Shown: one piece after another, positions 27,609-36,662 of the stretch | Layout of the letters: the number at the start of each line of letters is the position of its first letter | Numbering within the stretch: position 1 is the stretch's first letter | Source: Lachnospiraceae bacterium | Lineage (GTDB): Bacteria > Bacillota > Clostridia > Lachnospirales > Lachnospiraceae | Reading direction: 5' to 3' | Length of the DNA stretch: 64,000 bases | NCBI GenBank assembly: GCA_014804365.1 | Contig: JAAUZX010000002.1 | Span: 1-64,000, forward strand | Program-made: the position numbers and the translations under genes | Notes under the pieces: generated by a model | What the model was told of the DNA's origin: nothing | Database searches by the model: none | What the model saw: the letters and a program-made list of their open reading frames with translations, nothing else

Positions 27609-28634
27609 ATGGAGACAGTCAGACTTGGAAAAACAGGGATCGTAACGAACAAAAATGCCTTTGGTGCGCTGCCGATTCAGAGAATTTCAGATGAGGCTGC
27701 GGTGCAGCTTCTCAAGAAAGCGTATGAGAATGGTATTACCTTCTTTGACACGGCAAGGTGGTATACGGACAGCGAGCATAAGGTTGGTCTTGCCTTCGAT
27801 GGGATGCGCGAGAAGGTATTTATCGCTACCAAGACCGGAGCGCAGAATGCGGAGGGCTTTTGGCAGGATTTAGAGACCAGCCTATCTAATCTTAAAACAG
27901 ACTATATTGACTTATACCAGTTCCATAATCCGGCGTTCTGTCCGAAACCGGGAGACGAAAGCGGTTTGTATGATGCGGCGCTTAAGGCGAAAGAACAGGG
28001 GAAGATACGGCATATCGGTATCACGAACCATCGTCTGACAGTTGCCCATGAGGCGATTGATAGCGGATTGTATGAGACACTGCAGTTCCCTTTCTGCTAT
28101 CTGGCGACAGAGAAGGATATCGAACTGGTTGATAAATGTAAAAAGGCAGACATGGGATTTATCGCCATGAAGGCATTATCAGGCGGACTGATCAACAATT
28201 CCGCGGCGGCATACGCTTACCTGGCACAGTATGATAATGTGCTTCCTATATGGGGTGTACAGAGAGAAGCCGAGTTGGATGAATTCTTGTCTTACATTGA
28301 GAATCCTCCCACGATGACGGAAGAACTGGCAGAGGTGATCCGGCATGACAGAGAGGAACTTTTAGGGGACTTCTGCAGAGGATGCGGCTACTGCATGCCA
28401 TGTCCGGCAGGAATCGAGATCAATAACTGTGCGAGAATGTCGCTTCTTTTGAGGCGTGCTCCCTATGCAGGATATTTAGGCGAAGAGTGGCAGGAAAACA
28501 TGATGAAGATCGAGAAGTGTATTCACTGTAATCAATGTAAGGGCAAGTGTCCTTACGGCTTAGATACGCCGACTCTGTTACAGAAGAATCTGGAGGATTA
28601 TAAGAAAGTTCTGGCGGGAGAAGTGCAGGTGTAA
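27609..28634 (+). CDS. Aldo/keto reductase with C-terminal 4Fe-4S ferredoxin-type domain
   Basis: MGFIAMKALSGGLINN; FFDTARWYTDSEHKVG; C-terminal CRGCGYCMPCPAGIEI and CIHCNQCKGKCPYGLDTP. Confidence 0.9.
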   Translation: METVRLGKTGIVTNKNAFGALPIQRISDEAAVQLLKKAYENGITFFDTARWYTDSEHKVGLAFDGMREKVFIATKTGAQNAEGFWQDLETSLSNLKTDYIDLYQFHNPAFCPKPGDESGLYDAALKAKEQGKIRHIGITNHRLTVAHEAIDSGLYETLQFPFCYLATEKDIELVDKCKKADMGFIAMKALSGGLINNSAAAYAYLAQYDNVLPIWGVQREAELDEFLSYIENPPTMTEELAEVIRHDREELLGDFCRGCGYCMPCPAGIEINNCARMSLLLRRAPYAGYLGEEWQENMMKIEKCIHCNQCKGKCPYGLDTPTLLQKNLEDYKKVLAGEVQV

Positions 28635-28653
28635 AAAAATCGAGCAAGCTCGG
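28633..28653 (-). terminator. Terminator for the apbE-like gene (minus strand)
   Basis: Minus-strand reading CCGAGC-TT-GCTCG-ATTTTTTT. Confidence 0.55.
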
Positions 28654-28671
28654 AAAAAACAGAGGAAATTA

Positions 28672-29694
28672 TTACTGTGGAAAACCGCTTGATGGGTGAA
28701 GTGCACCGTCTATAGTGATAAAGAGCGCTTCCGTATTATCCAGGGATTCAATCAGTTTCATGCCTTCATCAAGACCGAGAAAATAGCAGGTGGTAGACAG
28801 GGCATCCGCTTCTGTGGAGGTGGGTGCCAGAATGGTCACACCTGCTATATTGTTATCCGCAGGATAGCCGGTTTGCGTATCTAAGAGATGATGATACAAA
28901 ATATCATCCTCATAGAAATAACGTTCATAGATACCGGAGGAAACAACGGAGGAATCGGTCACATCGATAGCAGTAATGGTTTCTCCCCCGGCGGCAAAGG
29001 GTTTCTGTATACCGATGCGATAGGGCTGCCCATCCGGTTTATTGCCGATGGTGATCAGATTGCCGCCCAGACTGATACATGCGCTTTCTACTCCCTGTGA
29101 GAGCAGATAGTCTTTCAGACGGTCGGCGATATATCCCTTGGCGATGAAACCAAGATCAATGGCGGCATGAGAGTCTGTGAGAGTCACCACATTACCTTCA
29201 AGCCTCACGGCATGATAATCAATATGTTCCAGTGCCTCCCGAATGGCGGTTTCCTCCGGAATATGGGAGTTACCTTCGGAACCGAAATCCCACAATTCGC
29301 TTAAGGGCAGAACGGTGAGATCCACTCTGCCGTCAGTTAATTCTGAATAAGAAAGGGCAGCTTGAAGCAGACTGACAGTGTCATCAGAGACCGTGACAGA
29401 ATTACCGCCGCTGTGATTGATGCTCCAAATATCGGAATCCTCCAGTGTGGCGCTGAACATGTGCTCATATTCCCCGATCAAAGAAAAACATGCCTCAATA
29501 TTTTGTATACAAGAATCATAGGAGGTGCGGCTTCCAGTATCGTAGTAGAGCGTGATCGTGACCACGGTATCAAGGTAGAATCCGGTCTTAGAGACAGGCT
29601 CAGATGTACGTGCACAGCCGGATAGCAGGATAACGGATAATAAAGCAAATATTTTGATCCATACAAAAAGAGATCGATTCAGTTTTGAATTCAT
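28672..29694 (-). CDS. apbE: FAD:protein FMN transferase (ApbE lipoprotein)
   Basis: Lipobox LLSGCARTSEPV; FYLDTVVTITLY; AIDLGFIAKGYIADRLKDYLLSQGVESACISLGGNL; AGGAGGGAG RBS supports start at 29694. Confidence 0.93.
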   Translation of the reverse strand: MNSKLNRSLFVWIKIFALLSVILLSGCARTSEPVSKTGFYLDTVVTITLYYDTGSRTSYDSCIQNIEACFSLIGEYEHMFSATLEDSDIWSINHSGGNSVTVSDDTVSLLQAALSYSELTDGRVDLTVLPLSELWDFGSEGNSHIPEETAIREALEHIDYHAVRLEGNVVTLTDSHAAIDLGFIAKGYIADRLKDYLLSQGVESACISLGGNLITIGNKPDGQPYRIGIQKPFAAGGETITAIDVTDSSVVSSGIYERYFYEDDILYHHLLDTQTGYPADNNIAGVTILAPTSTEADALSTTCYFLGLDEGMKLIESLDNTEALFITIDGALHPSSGFPQ

Positions 29695-29721
29695 GTTTCT
29701 GTGCTCCCTCCTATGCTTCAT

Positions 29722-29762
29722 AGTATATCCGCAACCGGAACATTTTTCAATTTGTCAAATTG
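29722..29762 (-). promoter_or_regulatory. Candidate promoter of apbE with overlapping palindrome
   Basis: Minus strand TTGAAA-N17-TATACT (29750 to 29722); overlapping perfect palindrome CAATTTG-T-CAAATTG (29748-29762). Confidence 0.5.
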
Positions 29763-29883
29763 CCCATAACATGATAACATAAATAAAGTATATAAGGGTT
29801 AGTGCGGCAACAGTCTGCACAAAATAGATAATGATAACGATATACGGACATCAAGCGTGTCCTGCATAGGAAGGGATAAAAAT

Positions 29884-31056
29884 ATGAGATTACCTGGTGA
29901 GGAAGAATCCGGCGGTTCCGGACCATCCGTATTCTATATGGCAATCGGTGTGACCGCATTCGTGTTGATCTTATTGGTTTCGCTGTTTAAGGTCAACGAT
30001 AAGAAGAGAAGCGGAAGCGATTATATCAAAGAAATACAGCAGCGTCAGGAGGAAGCCGCGGCACAAGAAACTGCAACAGAGGAAGCTGCACAGACAGAGG
30101 CGGCGGGCCATAAGCTGAGGGCGGAGGATCTTGACTTCTGGGATATGTATCCGGTAGACGAAGAAGAGACAGGGTCGGATAAAGCGACAGAACCGAGTAA
30201 GCCGGCGAAATCCACTTTTGCAGATAAAGCGGAGAAAGAACGGCAGGAACAGCAGCAGAAGGAACAGGAGGTGCCAATCGATCCTTCCACGGACGGGAAG
30301 CACACCTTAGTCACAACACCGGACGGTAAAGATGAGTGGGTGCTGATCAGTCCGTATCTGACAAAGAACACTTATGATTTTACAAAGATAGAAGAGAAGG
30401 CCGGATTGAAACGCTATATGGAGAACGGAAGGAAGCTCTCCTATGTGGGCGTGGATATCTCCAAACAGACCGGAAGCGTTAATTTTGCGGGACTCAAAGC
30501 GGCAGGTGTCGATTATGTGATGATCCGTCTGGGCGGACGAGGATACAGCACCGGACAGATCACTCTGGACGAGAACTTTAAGGCAAATATAGAGGGCGCT
30601 ATTGCGGCAGGACTGGATATCGGCGTTTACTTTTATTCTCAGGCGATTAATCAGGATGAAGCAATACAGGAAGCAAATTTCGTGGTTCAAAATCTGGATC
30701 CCTACAAAGGAAATGTCAAATATCCTGTAGTGTTTGACATGGAGTTTGTGAGCAATGATGAGGCGAGAATAGACGGGTTGAGCAGAGAAGACCGCACTTC
30801 TGTGGCTATATCTTTTCTGGAAGGCGTGAAAGCGGCAGGCTATGTGCCGATGTTCTACGGAGATAAGGAATGGCTGATCAAGGAAATCGACCTTGCGAAA
30901 CTGCAGGACTATGACGTGTGGCTTGCGCAGGAAGAAGACATACCGGACTATCCGTATCAGTATGCGATGTGGCAGTACTCTACGAAAGGTGTGGTCAACG
31001 GTATAACGGGAGACGCGAACCTTAACATCTGTTTTATCGGTTATTCGCAACGGTAG
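29884..31056 (+). CDS. Membrane-anchored GH25-type lysozyme/muramidase
   Basis: N-terminal TM segment FYMAIGVTAFVLILLVSLF; YVGVDISKQTGSVNFAGLKAAGVDYVMIRLGGRGY; YPVVFDMEFV; YQYAMWQYSTKG. Confidence 0.87.
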   Translation: MRLPGEEESGGSGPSVFYMAIGVTAFVLILLVSLFKVNDKKRSGSDYIKEIQQRQEEAAAQETATEEAAQTEAAGHKLRAEDLDFWDMYPVDEEETGSDKATEPSKPAKSTFADKAEKERQEQQQKEQEVPIDPSTDGKHTLVTTPDGKDEWVLISPYLTKNTYDFTKIEEKAGLKRYMENGRKLSYVGVDISKQTGSVNFAGLKAAGVDYVMIRLGGRGYSTGQITLDENFKANIEGAIAAGLDIGVYFYSQAINQDEAIQEANFVVQNLDPYKGNVKYPVVFDMEFVSNDEARIDGLSREDRTSVAISFLEGVKAAGYVPMFYGDKEWLIKEIDLAKLQDYDVWLAQEEDIPDYPYQYAMWQYSTKGVVNGITGDANLNICFIGYSQR

Positions 31057-31838
31057 TGTCTGACCCCCGCGGATATCTTAATAGAAGCATATAAGTCGGC
31101 GTAGGCGGCAGGCGACATCCCTTCCATATAATTGGGGGTGTAGGCCTTGTCCACGCCGGCTTTTTTGAGTAGGTCAGCTGCTTTGTTATAGGCGATCGCC
31201 GCTTCTGTCTCAGAGTCGTAGGTGCCTACGGTTATATTACCCTTTACGTGTATTTTTACCTGATACCGGGTCTTACCGTCAATAGATATGGCGTTTACGC
31301 CGTTATACCGGTTGATGATCTCCACGTTTTCATAGCGCATATCCTGGTTGTTTCCGTTAAGGAAACGGTAATCTCTGCCCTCCACGGCATAATTCTTAAT
31401 ACCGTAACGGCTCATGATATTGACCTGCATGCCGTAATCCGCCACGAAATAGTGGCCGCCCCTGCGGGAAATACGGCGGGTAGAGTAGTAGAATAAATCT
31501 TCCAGATCAAATATAAAAAATTCCGAGAGTGAGAAATAGTAATAGAAAAATTTGGGACGAATATAGATCGGGGTAACAAAATAAATGCCGTTGTCACGAT
31601 AATTAAGCAGACTAACCCATTTCGGAAAAGAAAGAAGGGAGTCCGGCTGATAGTGACTGAGGGTGATGGAAGTGTCATTTAGCAGAGAACCGGCGAGTAC
31701 ATATGCCTGATGTGCGTCTGCGGCGCAGTCATAGCTTCCCAGACTGAGATGCTTATTGCGATAAGTTAATGAGGCGCGATAGTAGACGGTCTGGTCCTTG
31801 CGTTTAGCCGTATATACGCCGGGTAACTGCTTTTCCAT
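31041..31838 (-). CDS. AP2-domain protein with degenerate HNH homing-endonuclease-like core
   Basis: Two AP2-like segments (GVYTAKRKDQTVYYRASLTYRNKHLSLGSYDCAADAHQAYVLA; GVNAISIDGKTRYQVKIHVKGNITVGTYDSETEAAIAYNKAADLL) and DYRFLNGNNQDMRYENVEI between them; AAGGAGG RBS before ATG at 31838. Confidence 0.7.
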   Translation of the reverse strand: MEKQLPGVYTAKRKDQTVYYRASLTYRNKHLSLGSYDCAADAHQAYVLAGSLLNDTSITLSHYQPDSLLSFPKWVSLLNYRDNGIYFVTPIYIRPKFFYYYFSLSEFFIFDLEDLFYYSTRRISRRGGHYFVADYGMQVNIMSRYGIKNYAVEGRDYRFLNGNNQDMRYENVEIINRYNGVNAISIDGKTRYQVKIHVKGNITVGTYDSETEAAIAYNKAADLLKKAGVDKAYTPNYMEGMSPAAYADLYASIKISAGVRHYRCE

Positions 31839-31994
31839 ACGATTCCTCCTTTTTAATGATTGTACCATTTTTGAGAAAAAAAACAAATTCAGAAATATTT
31901 TTCCTTTTTCCTGTATAGAATATAAACATGGAATCAAATTGGTAACGCGCCACAGGGCGGTTGTCGGAATACCTTATCGGAAATCGGAGGAAAA

Positions 31995-32615
31995 ATGTAC
32001 AGGAAATATATCACAGGGTTTATGCTGGCAGGCATGGCGTTATTATCTTCCTGCGTGTGTGCCAGAGAACTCAAGATTAACCGGATTGCGGCCAAGCCTG
32101 CTTTTCGAATAGAATATCTGAATGAGAGCATGGCGGAGGATAAGCGCAGTTTTATGGAAATGATCTCCAACGTGTCATCCGGACAGCGGGTTGTGGATTA
32201 TGAAGTATTGGAACAGACTGTGAAGTATCAATTGTCGGACAAGGATCAGGAAGCTCTTATGCGGATCGTGGAAGCGGAGGCAGGCGGAGAGGATCAGGAC
32301 GGCAAACTTCTGGTGGCCAATGTTGTTCTGAACAGGGTCAACAATGAGAATTTTCCGGATACGGTGTGGGATGTAGTGATGCAGAGAGAACAGGGAGTAG
32401 CACAGTTTTCACCCACGGTTGACGGCAGATACCAGAGCGTTAAGGTAAGCACGGACACAAAGAAAGCTGTGGAGCGTGCTTTGTATGGTGAGGATATCTC
32501 GCAGGGAGCGCTGTACTTCTGCGCAAGAGAGAAGGCGGATTCCGAGAAACTACAGTGGTTTGACAGGAAACTGACAAGGTTGTTTACCTACGGAAGCCAT
32601 GAATTTTTCCAGTAA
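31995..32615 (+). CDS. SleB-type cell wall hydrolase
   Basis: ALMRIVEAEAGGEDQDGKLLVANVVLNRVNNENFPDTVWDVVMQ; ALYFCAREKA. Confidence 0.85.
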   Translation: MYRKYITGFMLAGMALLSSCVCARELKINRIAAKPAFRIEYLNESMAEDKRSFMEMISNVSSGQRVVDYEVLEQTVKYQLSDKDQEALMRIVEAEAGGEDQDGKLLVANVVLNRVNNENFPDTVWDVVMQREQGVAQFSPTVDGRYQSVKVSTDTKKAVERALYGEDISQGALYFCAREKADSEKLQWFDRKLTRLFTYGSHEFFQ

Positions 32616-32685
32616 CAATTTGAAACGTTGCGCAGTGAGAGATTGTATGATACAATGGGTCAGAATAAAATGTTACTGTTCAGAA

Positions 32686-32712
32686 GGCACCATGCATATG
32701 CTGCATGGTGTC
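32686..32712 (+). other. Hairpin in the thrC leader
   Basis: GGCACCATGCA-TATGC-TGCATGGTGTC inverted repeat (one G.T wobble), no T tract. Confidence 0.5.
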
Positions 32713-32742
32713 GGAGATTGATGAAAGGCATGGTCGGATAAA

Positions 32743-34236
32743 ATGGAAGTATTATACAGTAGTACGAGAAACGCTGATAACAAAGTTACGGCTTCGCAGG
32801 CGATCTTGAAAGGGTTATCGGAGGATGGCGGTTTATTTGTGCCGGATCATATTCCGGAGCTTGAGTGTCCCGTACATGAGTTGGCCGGGAAATCTTATCA
32901 GGATATTGCTTATGAAGTGATGAAGCTTTTCTTGACGGACTTTACGGAAGATGAGTTGAAGGGTTGTATCAGCCGCGCATATGATTCCAAGTTTGATACG
33001 GATGTGATTGCACCGATTACACAGGCGGAGGGTACATATTATCTGGAGCTGTTCCATGGTGCCACGATTGCTTTTAAGGACATGGCGTTATCGATCCTGC
33101 CGCATTTGATGATCACCGCTGCCAGGAAGAATCATGTAGAGAACGAAATTGTCATTCTGACAGCGACGTCGGGTGATACCGGCAAGGCGGCACTGGCGGG
33201 TTTCGCCGGTGTAGAAGGGACGAAGATCATCGTATTTTATCCTAAGAATGGTGTGAGCCCCATTCAGGAGAAGCAGATGGTGACCCAGAAGGAAGATAAT
33301 ACTTTCGTGGTGGGGGTTCACGGCAATTTTGATGATACACAGACAGGCGTGAAGACGCTCTTTAATGACCGGGCACTGGAACAGGAGATGGCGGCGGCCG
33401 GAATGCAGTTTTCTTCAGCCAATTCCATCAATATCGGACGGCTTGTACCGCAGGTAGTCTATTATGTATATGTTTATGCGAAATTGCTGGAGGAAGGTAA
33501 GATCGCGGACGGTGAGAAGATCAACGTGGTGGTGCCTACCGGTAACTTCGGCAATATTCTGGCGGCGTTTTATGCCAAGAATATGGGGATACCGATCGGC
33601 AAGCTGATCTGTGCTTCCAATGAGAATAAAGTATTGTATGATTTCTTCGTGACAGGTAAATATGACCGTAACAGAGAGTTCGTATTAACCAGTTCACCTT
33701 CGATGGATATTCTGATCTCCAGTAATCTGGAGCGTTTGATTTATCGAATCGCCGGGAATGATACGGCTAAGAATGCAGAGCTTATGGCGGCGCTTACTAA
33801 GACAGGATGTTATGAGATTTCCGAGCAGATGAGAGAGCAGCTTGCAGATTTCTACGGCGGTTATGCCGATGAGGAAGAGACCGCAGGAAGGATACGGGAG
33901 ATGTATGAGAATACCGGTTATGTGTTGGATCCCCATACGGCAGTGGCAAGTGCGGTGTATCAGAAATATGTGACGGACACAAAAGATGAGACAAAGACGG
34001 TGATTGTCGCCACGGCGAGCCCGTTTAAGTTTACAAGAAATGTTATGAACGCGATTGACGGTAAATATGATGCGATGTCCGATTTTGAACTGGCGGACGA
34101 GCTTAGTAAGATTGGTAATATAGATGTGCCGCGTGCGATCGAAGAGATCAGAACCGCACCGGTGATTCATGACAACGTGTGTGACAAGACAGAAATGAAA
34201 GCGGCTGTAAAGCGTTTTCTGGGAATTGTCTCATAG
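32743..34236 (+). CDS. thrC: Threonine synthase
   Basis: MEVLYSSTRNADNKVTASQAILKGLSEDGGLFVP; HGATIAFKDMALS; TSGDTGKAALAGF. Confidence 0.95.
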   Translation: MEVLYSSTRNADNKVTASQAILKGLSEDGGLFVPDHIPELECPVHELAGKSYQDIAYEVMKLFLTDFTEDELKGCISRAYDSKFDTDVIAPITQAEGTYYLELFHGATIAFKDMALSILPHLMITAARKNHVENEIVILTATSGDTGKAALAGFAGVEGTKIIVFYPKNGVSPIQEKQMVTQKEDNTFVVGVHGNFDDTQTGVKTLFNDRALEQEMAAAGMQFSSANSINIGRLVPQVVYYVYVYAKLLEEGKIADGEKINVVVPTGNFGNILAAFYAKNMGIPIGKLICASNENKVLYDFFVTGKYDRNREFVLTSSPSMDILISSNLERLIYRIAGNDTAKNAELMAALTKTGCYEISEQMREQLADFYGGYADEEETAGRIREMYENTGYVLDPHTAVASAVYQKYVTDTKDETKTVIVATASPFKFTRNVMNAIDGKYDAMSDFELADELSKIGNIDVPRAIEEIRTAPVIHDNVCDKTEMKAAVKRFLGIVS

Positions 34237-34238
34237 CG

Positions 34239-34607
34239 ATGAAGCATATATTATTAGTTGACGATGTGTCCACCAATTTAAAATGTGAAGAGTTGATTTT
34301 AAGAAATCAATATCAAGTAACTATGGTGAAGTCCGGCAGAGAAGCTTTGGAATGTCTGCAAACAGTGATGCCGGATCTTGTGCTGTTAGATATCCGTATG
34401 CATGAGATGGATGGATACGAGGTATTGAAGCATATGAAAGAAGATCCCAAAACGGCTGCAGTTCCGGTGATTCTCCTAACGGCAGATACCGAACAGGAGA
34501 GCGAGGAGCGTGGAATCGCGCTTGGAGCGATAGATTTCATCAGAAAACCTATTGAGCCGCAGTTGCTCTTGGAGCGAATTGAAGCGGTCTGGGAAACGGA
34601 GGAATAA
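34239..34607 (+). CDS. Stand-alone response regulator receiver domain
   Basis: ILLVDDVSTNLKCEELIL; LVLLDIRMHEMDGYEVL; VILLTADTE; KP motif. Confidence 0.9.
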   Translation: MKHILLVDDVSTNLKCEELILRNQYQVTMVKSGREALECLQTVMPDLVLLDIRMHEMDGYEVLKHMKEDPKTAAVPVILLTADTEQESEERGIALGAIDFIRKPIEPQLLLERIEAVWETEE

Positions 34608-34612
34608 ACGCG

Positions 34613-34981
34613 ATGGGAATGGGTGGAATGATAGATTTCCTCTTTCTGGCAAGCGGGATTTACCTGATTTATAGTGCAGTTATGGCTAAGCACAAAGGTA
34701 ACATTGCAGCGAATGTTATGCTCAGCAAGAATATCACTGAGAACGATATCAGGGATAAGGTCGGATTCATTGACTATATGTACAAGAAAATTATATTAGC
34801 GGGTGTGATGATTATACTGGCTTCCGTAATTCATCTGGTCAATGATTATTATATTCATTCCATACAGCTTACGTGGATCGGCATTGCAATGATTCTGCTG
34901 GCGCTTGCAATATATTCGTTTACTTTTATGCGGGGACGCAAACTGTATATAGATCAGCGAAACAACCAGAAGAATAGATAG
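34613..34981 (+). CDS. Small membrane protein of unknown function
   Basis: ORF with RBS and several hydrophobic segments; no family recognised with certainty. Confidence 0.6.
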   Translation: MGMGGMIDFLFLASGIYLIYSAVMAKHKGNIAANVMLSKNITENDIRDKVGFIDYMYKKIILAGVMIILASVIHLVNDYYIHSIQLTWIGIAMILLALAIYSFTFMRGRKLYIDQRNNQKNR

Positions 34982-35009
34982 AAGATATGCGGAAAAGTTA
35001 GCAGATATT

Positions 35010-35038
35010 AAAAGAGAGACCTGTCAGGCCTCTCTTTT
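35010..35038. terminator. Bidirectional terminator overlapping the 3' end of citrate synthase
   Basis: AAAAGAGAG...CTCTCTTTT inverted repeat with A- and T-rich flanks. Confidence 0.7.
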
Positions 35039-36397
35039 ATCTATGTTGACATATTCTCTTTCGGTGCAGATCGTCTTGTAGGCCGGTCTGATAATCTTGC
35101 CGTTGTTCGCGAGCTCTTCCATGCGATGTGCGCTCCAGCCGACGATTCTGGCAATGGCAAAAATTGGCGTATAGAGTTCCATCGGCAGATTAAGCATGTT
35201 GTATACGAAACCGGAGTAGAAGTCCACGTTTACATTGACACCCTTGTAGATGGGACGTTCTCTGGAAATGATTTCCGGTGCGAGACGTTCCACAAGAGAG
35301 TAGAGTGCAAATTCATTATGCAGCCCTTTTTCCTCGGAGAGCTTTTCCACAAATGATTTAAAAATTACGGCACGAGGATCGGATTTGGAATATACGGCAT
35401 GTCCTACACCGTAGATAAGACCAGCATGATCAAAGGCCTCTTTGTGCAGCAGCTTCGTCAGATAATCTGCAACTTGGCCCTCATCGCTCCAGTCGCTGAT
35501 TTTCTGTTTCATTTCCTCGAACATCCGGACAACCTTAATGTTAGCGCCGCCGTGCCGGGGACCTTTCAGTGATCCGATTGCAGCAGCGATGACCGAGTAG
35601 GTATCTGTCAGTGAGGAAGTGACAACATGGGTCGTGAAACTGGAGTTGTTACCGCCGCCGTGTTCCATGTGAAGAATTAGGGCAATATCCAGTATCTTAG
35701 CCTCCAATGGCGTATACTTACTGTCGGGACGCAGAATATGCAGGATATTCTCCGCGTTAGACAGTTCCGGCCGGGGCTGATGTATGTAAAGACTCTCTCC
35801 GTTATGATAATGACTGTATGCCTGATATCCGTAGATGGACAGCATAGGGAAGAGAGCAATCAACTGCAGACACTGACGCAGTACGTTGGGCAGGGAAGTA
35901 TCGTCCGCCCTGTCGTCATAGGAATAGAGCGTAAGCACACTTCTTGCAAGTGTATTCATCATGTCGTTGCTGGGAGCCTTCATGATAATATCGCGTACGA
36001 AACTGGTTGGCAGGGAGCGGTAACCCGATAACAGGCGGGAGAACTCCTCCAGCTCTTTACGGTCCGGCAGCTTGTTAAAGAGAAGCAGATAGGACACTTC
36101 TTCGAATCCGAAGCGGTCCTCTGCGGCAAATCCTTCAACAAGGTCTTTGACATTATAGCCGCGGTAGAAGAGTTTTCCGTGGGTGGGAACCTGTACGCCG
36201 TCTACAATTTTATTTGCGCGCACATCGGAAATGTTGGTAAGTCCCGCCAGAACGCCTTTACCGTTTAAATCGCGCAGTCCGCGCTTAACATCATATTTTG
36301 TGAATAATTCGGTATCTATAATACCGGCTTGCGCGCTCATGTCTGCAAGTCGTATGATCTCAGGTGTAATTTCAGAAAAACTGTTATTTTGTTCCAT
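35024..36397 (-). CDS. Citrate synthase
   Basis: YRGYNVKDL; LILHMEHGGGNNSSFTTHVVTSSLTDTYSVIAAAIGSLKGPRHGGAN; YGVGHAVYSKSDPRA. Confidence 0.93.
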   Translation of the reverse strand: MEQNNSFSEITPEIIRLADMSAQAGIIDTELFTKYDVKRGLRDLNGKGVLAGLTNISDVRANKIVDGVQVPTHGKLFYRGYNVKDLVEGFAAEDRFGFEEVSYLLLFNKLPDRKELEEFSRLLSGYRSLPTSFVRDIIMKAPSNDMMNTLARSVLTLYSYDDRADDTSLPNVLRQCLQLIALFPMLSIYGYQAYSHYHNGESLYIHQPRPELSNAENILHILRPDSKYTPLEAKILDIALILHMEHGGGNNSSFTTHVVTSSLTDTYSVIAAAIGSLKGPRHGGANIKVVRMFEEMKQKISDWSDEGQVADYLTKLLHKEAFDHAGLIYGVGHAVYSKSDPRAVIFKSFVEKLSEEKGLHNEFALYSLVERLAPEIISRERPIYKGVNVNVDFYSGFVYNMLNLPMELYTPIFAIARIVGWSAHRMEELANNGKIIRPAYKTICTEREYVNIDKREA

Positions 36398-36662
36398 GAA
36401 TGGGTGCCTCCTTCCATCTTCTTCAACATTCTCATCTTCATTTTCATACTCATACTACATTATCATAACACGAACAAAAAGCACGAGACAAGAAAAAACA
36501 TTTATTTAAGAAAGATTTAACATTATTCAAAGATTGTTCATATATTTAAAATACTGGTTTTTGTACGGTTAATATGAAAGTTTTTCTTTGACTGGAATTT
36601 TTGTAAGAATCGTATTACAATAATGTGAAAAGTACAGCGGCAGAGAGGAGCAGATATAAAGT

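Noticed and set aside
31041-31056. Stop-to-stop overlap of convergent GH25 and AP2 genes as an unusual feature
   Set aside because: Small convergent overlaps are common in compact genomes; not distinctive on its own.
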